From: Dyella psychrodurans
GTDB taxonomy: Bacteria; Pseudomonadota; Gammaproteobacteria; Xanthomonadales; Rhodanobacteraceae
NCBI RefSeq assembly: GCF_003363265.1
Contig: NZ_QRBF01000002.1
Location: forward strand, 243,561-307,560
Direction: 5' to 3'
Length of the DNA: 64,000 nt
The notes under the pieces: generated by a model
What the model was told of the DNA's origin: nothing
The model's input: only the letters and a program-made list of their open reading frames with translations
The model's database searches: none
Shown: positions 63,977 to 64,000 of the stretch, one piece after another
Layout: each line of letters begins with the position of its first letter
Position numbering within the stretch: the first letter of the stretch is position 1
Translations under genes and position numbers: made by a program

Positions 63977-64000
63977 AGCGATGCGCGCAGCGCATGCGTT

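Overview
The window is GC-rich, densely packed bacterial chromosome, most like a gammaproteobacterium of the Xanthomonadales (Rhodanobacteraceae such as Dyella, Luteibacter, Frateuria or Rhodanobacter). The family-level guess rests on the AhpC/AhpD pairing, the MutT-ThiE fusion, the SapC, SET-domain and S53 peptidase genes, and dispersed intergenic hairpin repeats of the Xanthomonad kind. I saw no rRNA, tRNA, insertion sequence, phage gene or CRISPR array.

Layout. 1-6 kb: housekeeping (transglycosylase, lgt, thyA, folA, Nudix-ThiE fusion, DUF2007, EamA transporter, apt). 6-11 kb: an oxidative-stress block, with a rubrerythrin / Fe-S oxidoreductase / DUF3501 operon, then oxyR divergent from ahpC with ahpD behind it; a good OxyR operator lies between oxyR and ahpC. 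11-22 kb: surface and secreted functions, with an S8 protease, a 2580-residue trimeric autotransporter adhesin and an orphan OmpR-type response regulator directly upstream of it. The gap between regulator and adhesin holds a helically phased array of GTGA sites. 22-30 kb: an M1 aminopeptidase and an uncharacterised 1373-residue envelope protein translationally coupled to prmC. 30-39 kb: TonB-dependent receptor, HpnN-like RND transporter, dxs with an internal deletion, HNH nuclease, SapC. 39-42 kb: a tight operon of Tat-exported flavin amine oxidase, cytochrome c and secreted RidA, which reads as one periplasmic amine-oxidation pathway. 42-51 kb: GNAT, CocE/NonD hydrolase, a lipoprotein / acyl-CoA dehydrogenase operon behind a PsrA-like operator, a SET-domain protein, a GreB-like factor and an EF-G-2-type GTPase. 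51-55 kb: two tandem proline-rich, TonB-shaped paralogues with a shared unknown C-terminal domain, plus a GFA protein. 55-57.6 kb: a Tat-exported molybdenum hydroxylase-like pair that has lost one [2Fe-2S] site and the catalytic glutamate. 57.6-64 kb: amino acid permease, PhzF-like protein, S53 peptidase and class I fumarase.

The strongest leads for new biology are the tandem TonB-like paralogues, the altered molybdo-hydroxylase pair, the amine oxidase / cytochrome c / RidA operon, and the adhesin with its regulator and phased operator. Most coding starts were chosen by Shine-Dalgarno sequence, signal peptide or family N-terminus. All family assignments are by eye, without database searches.
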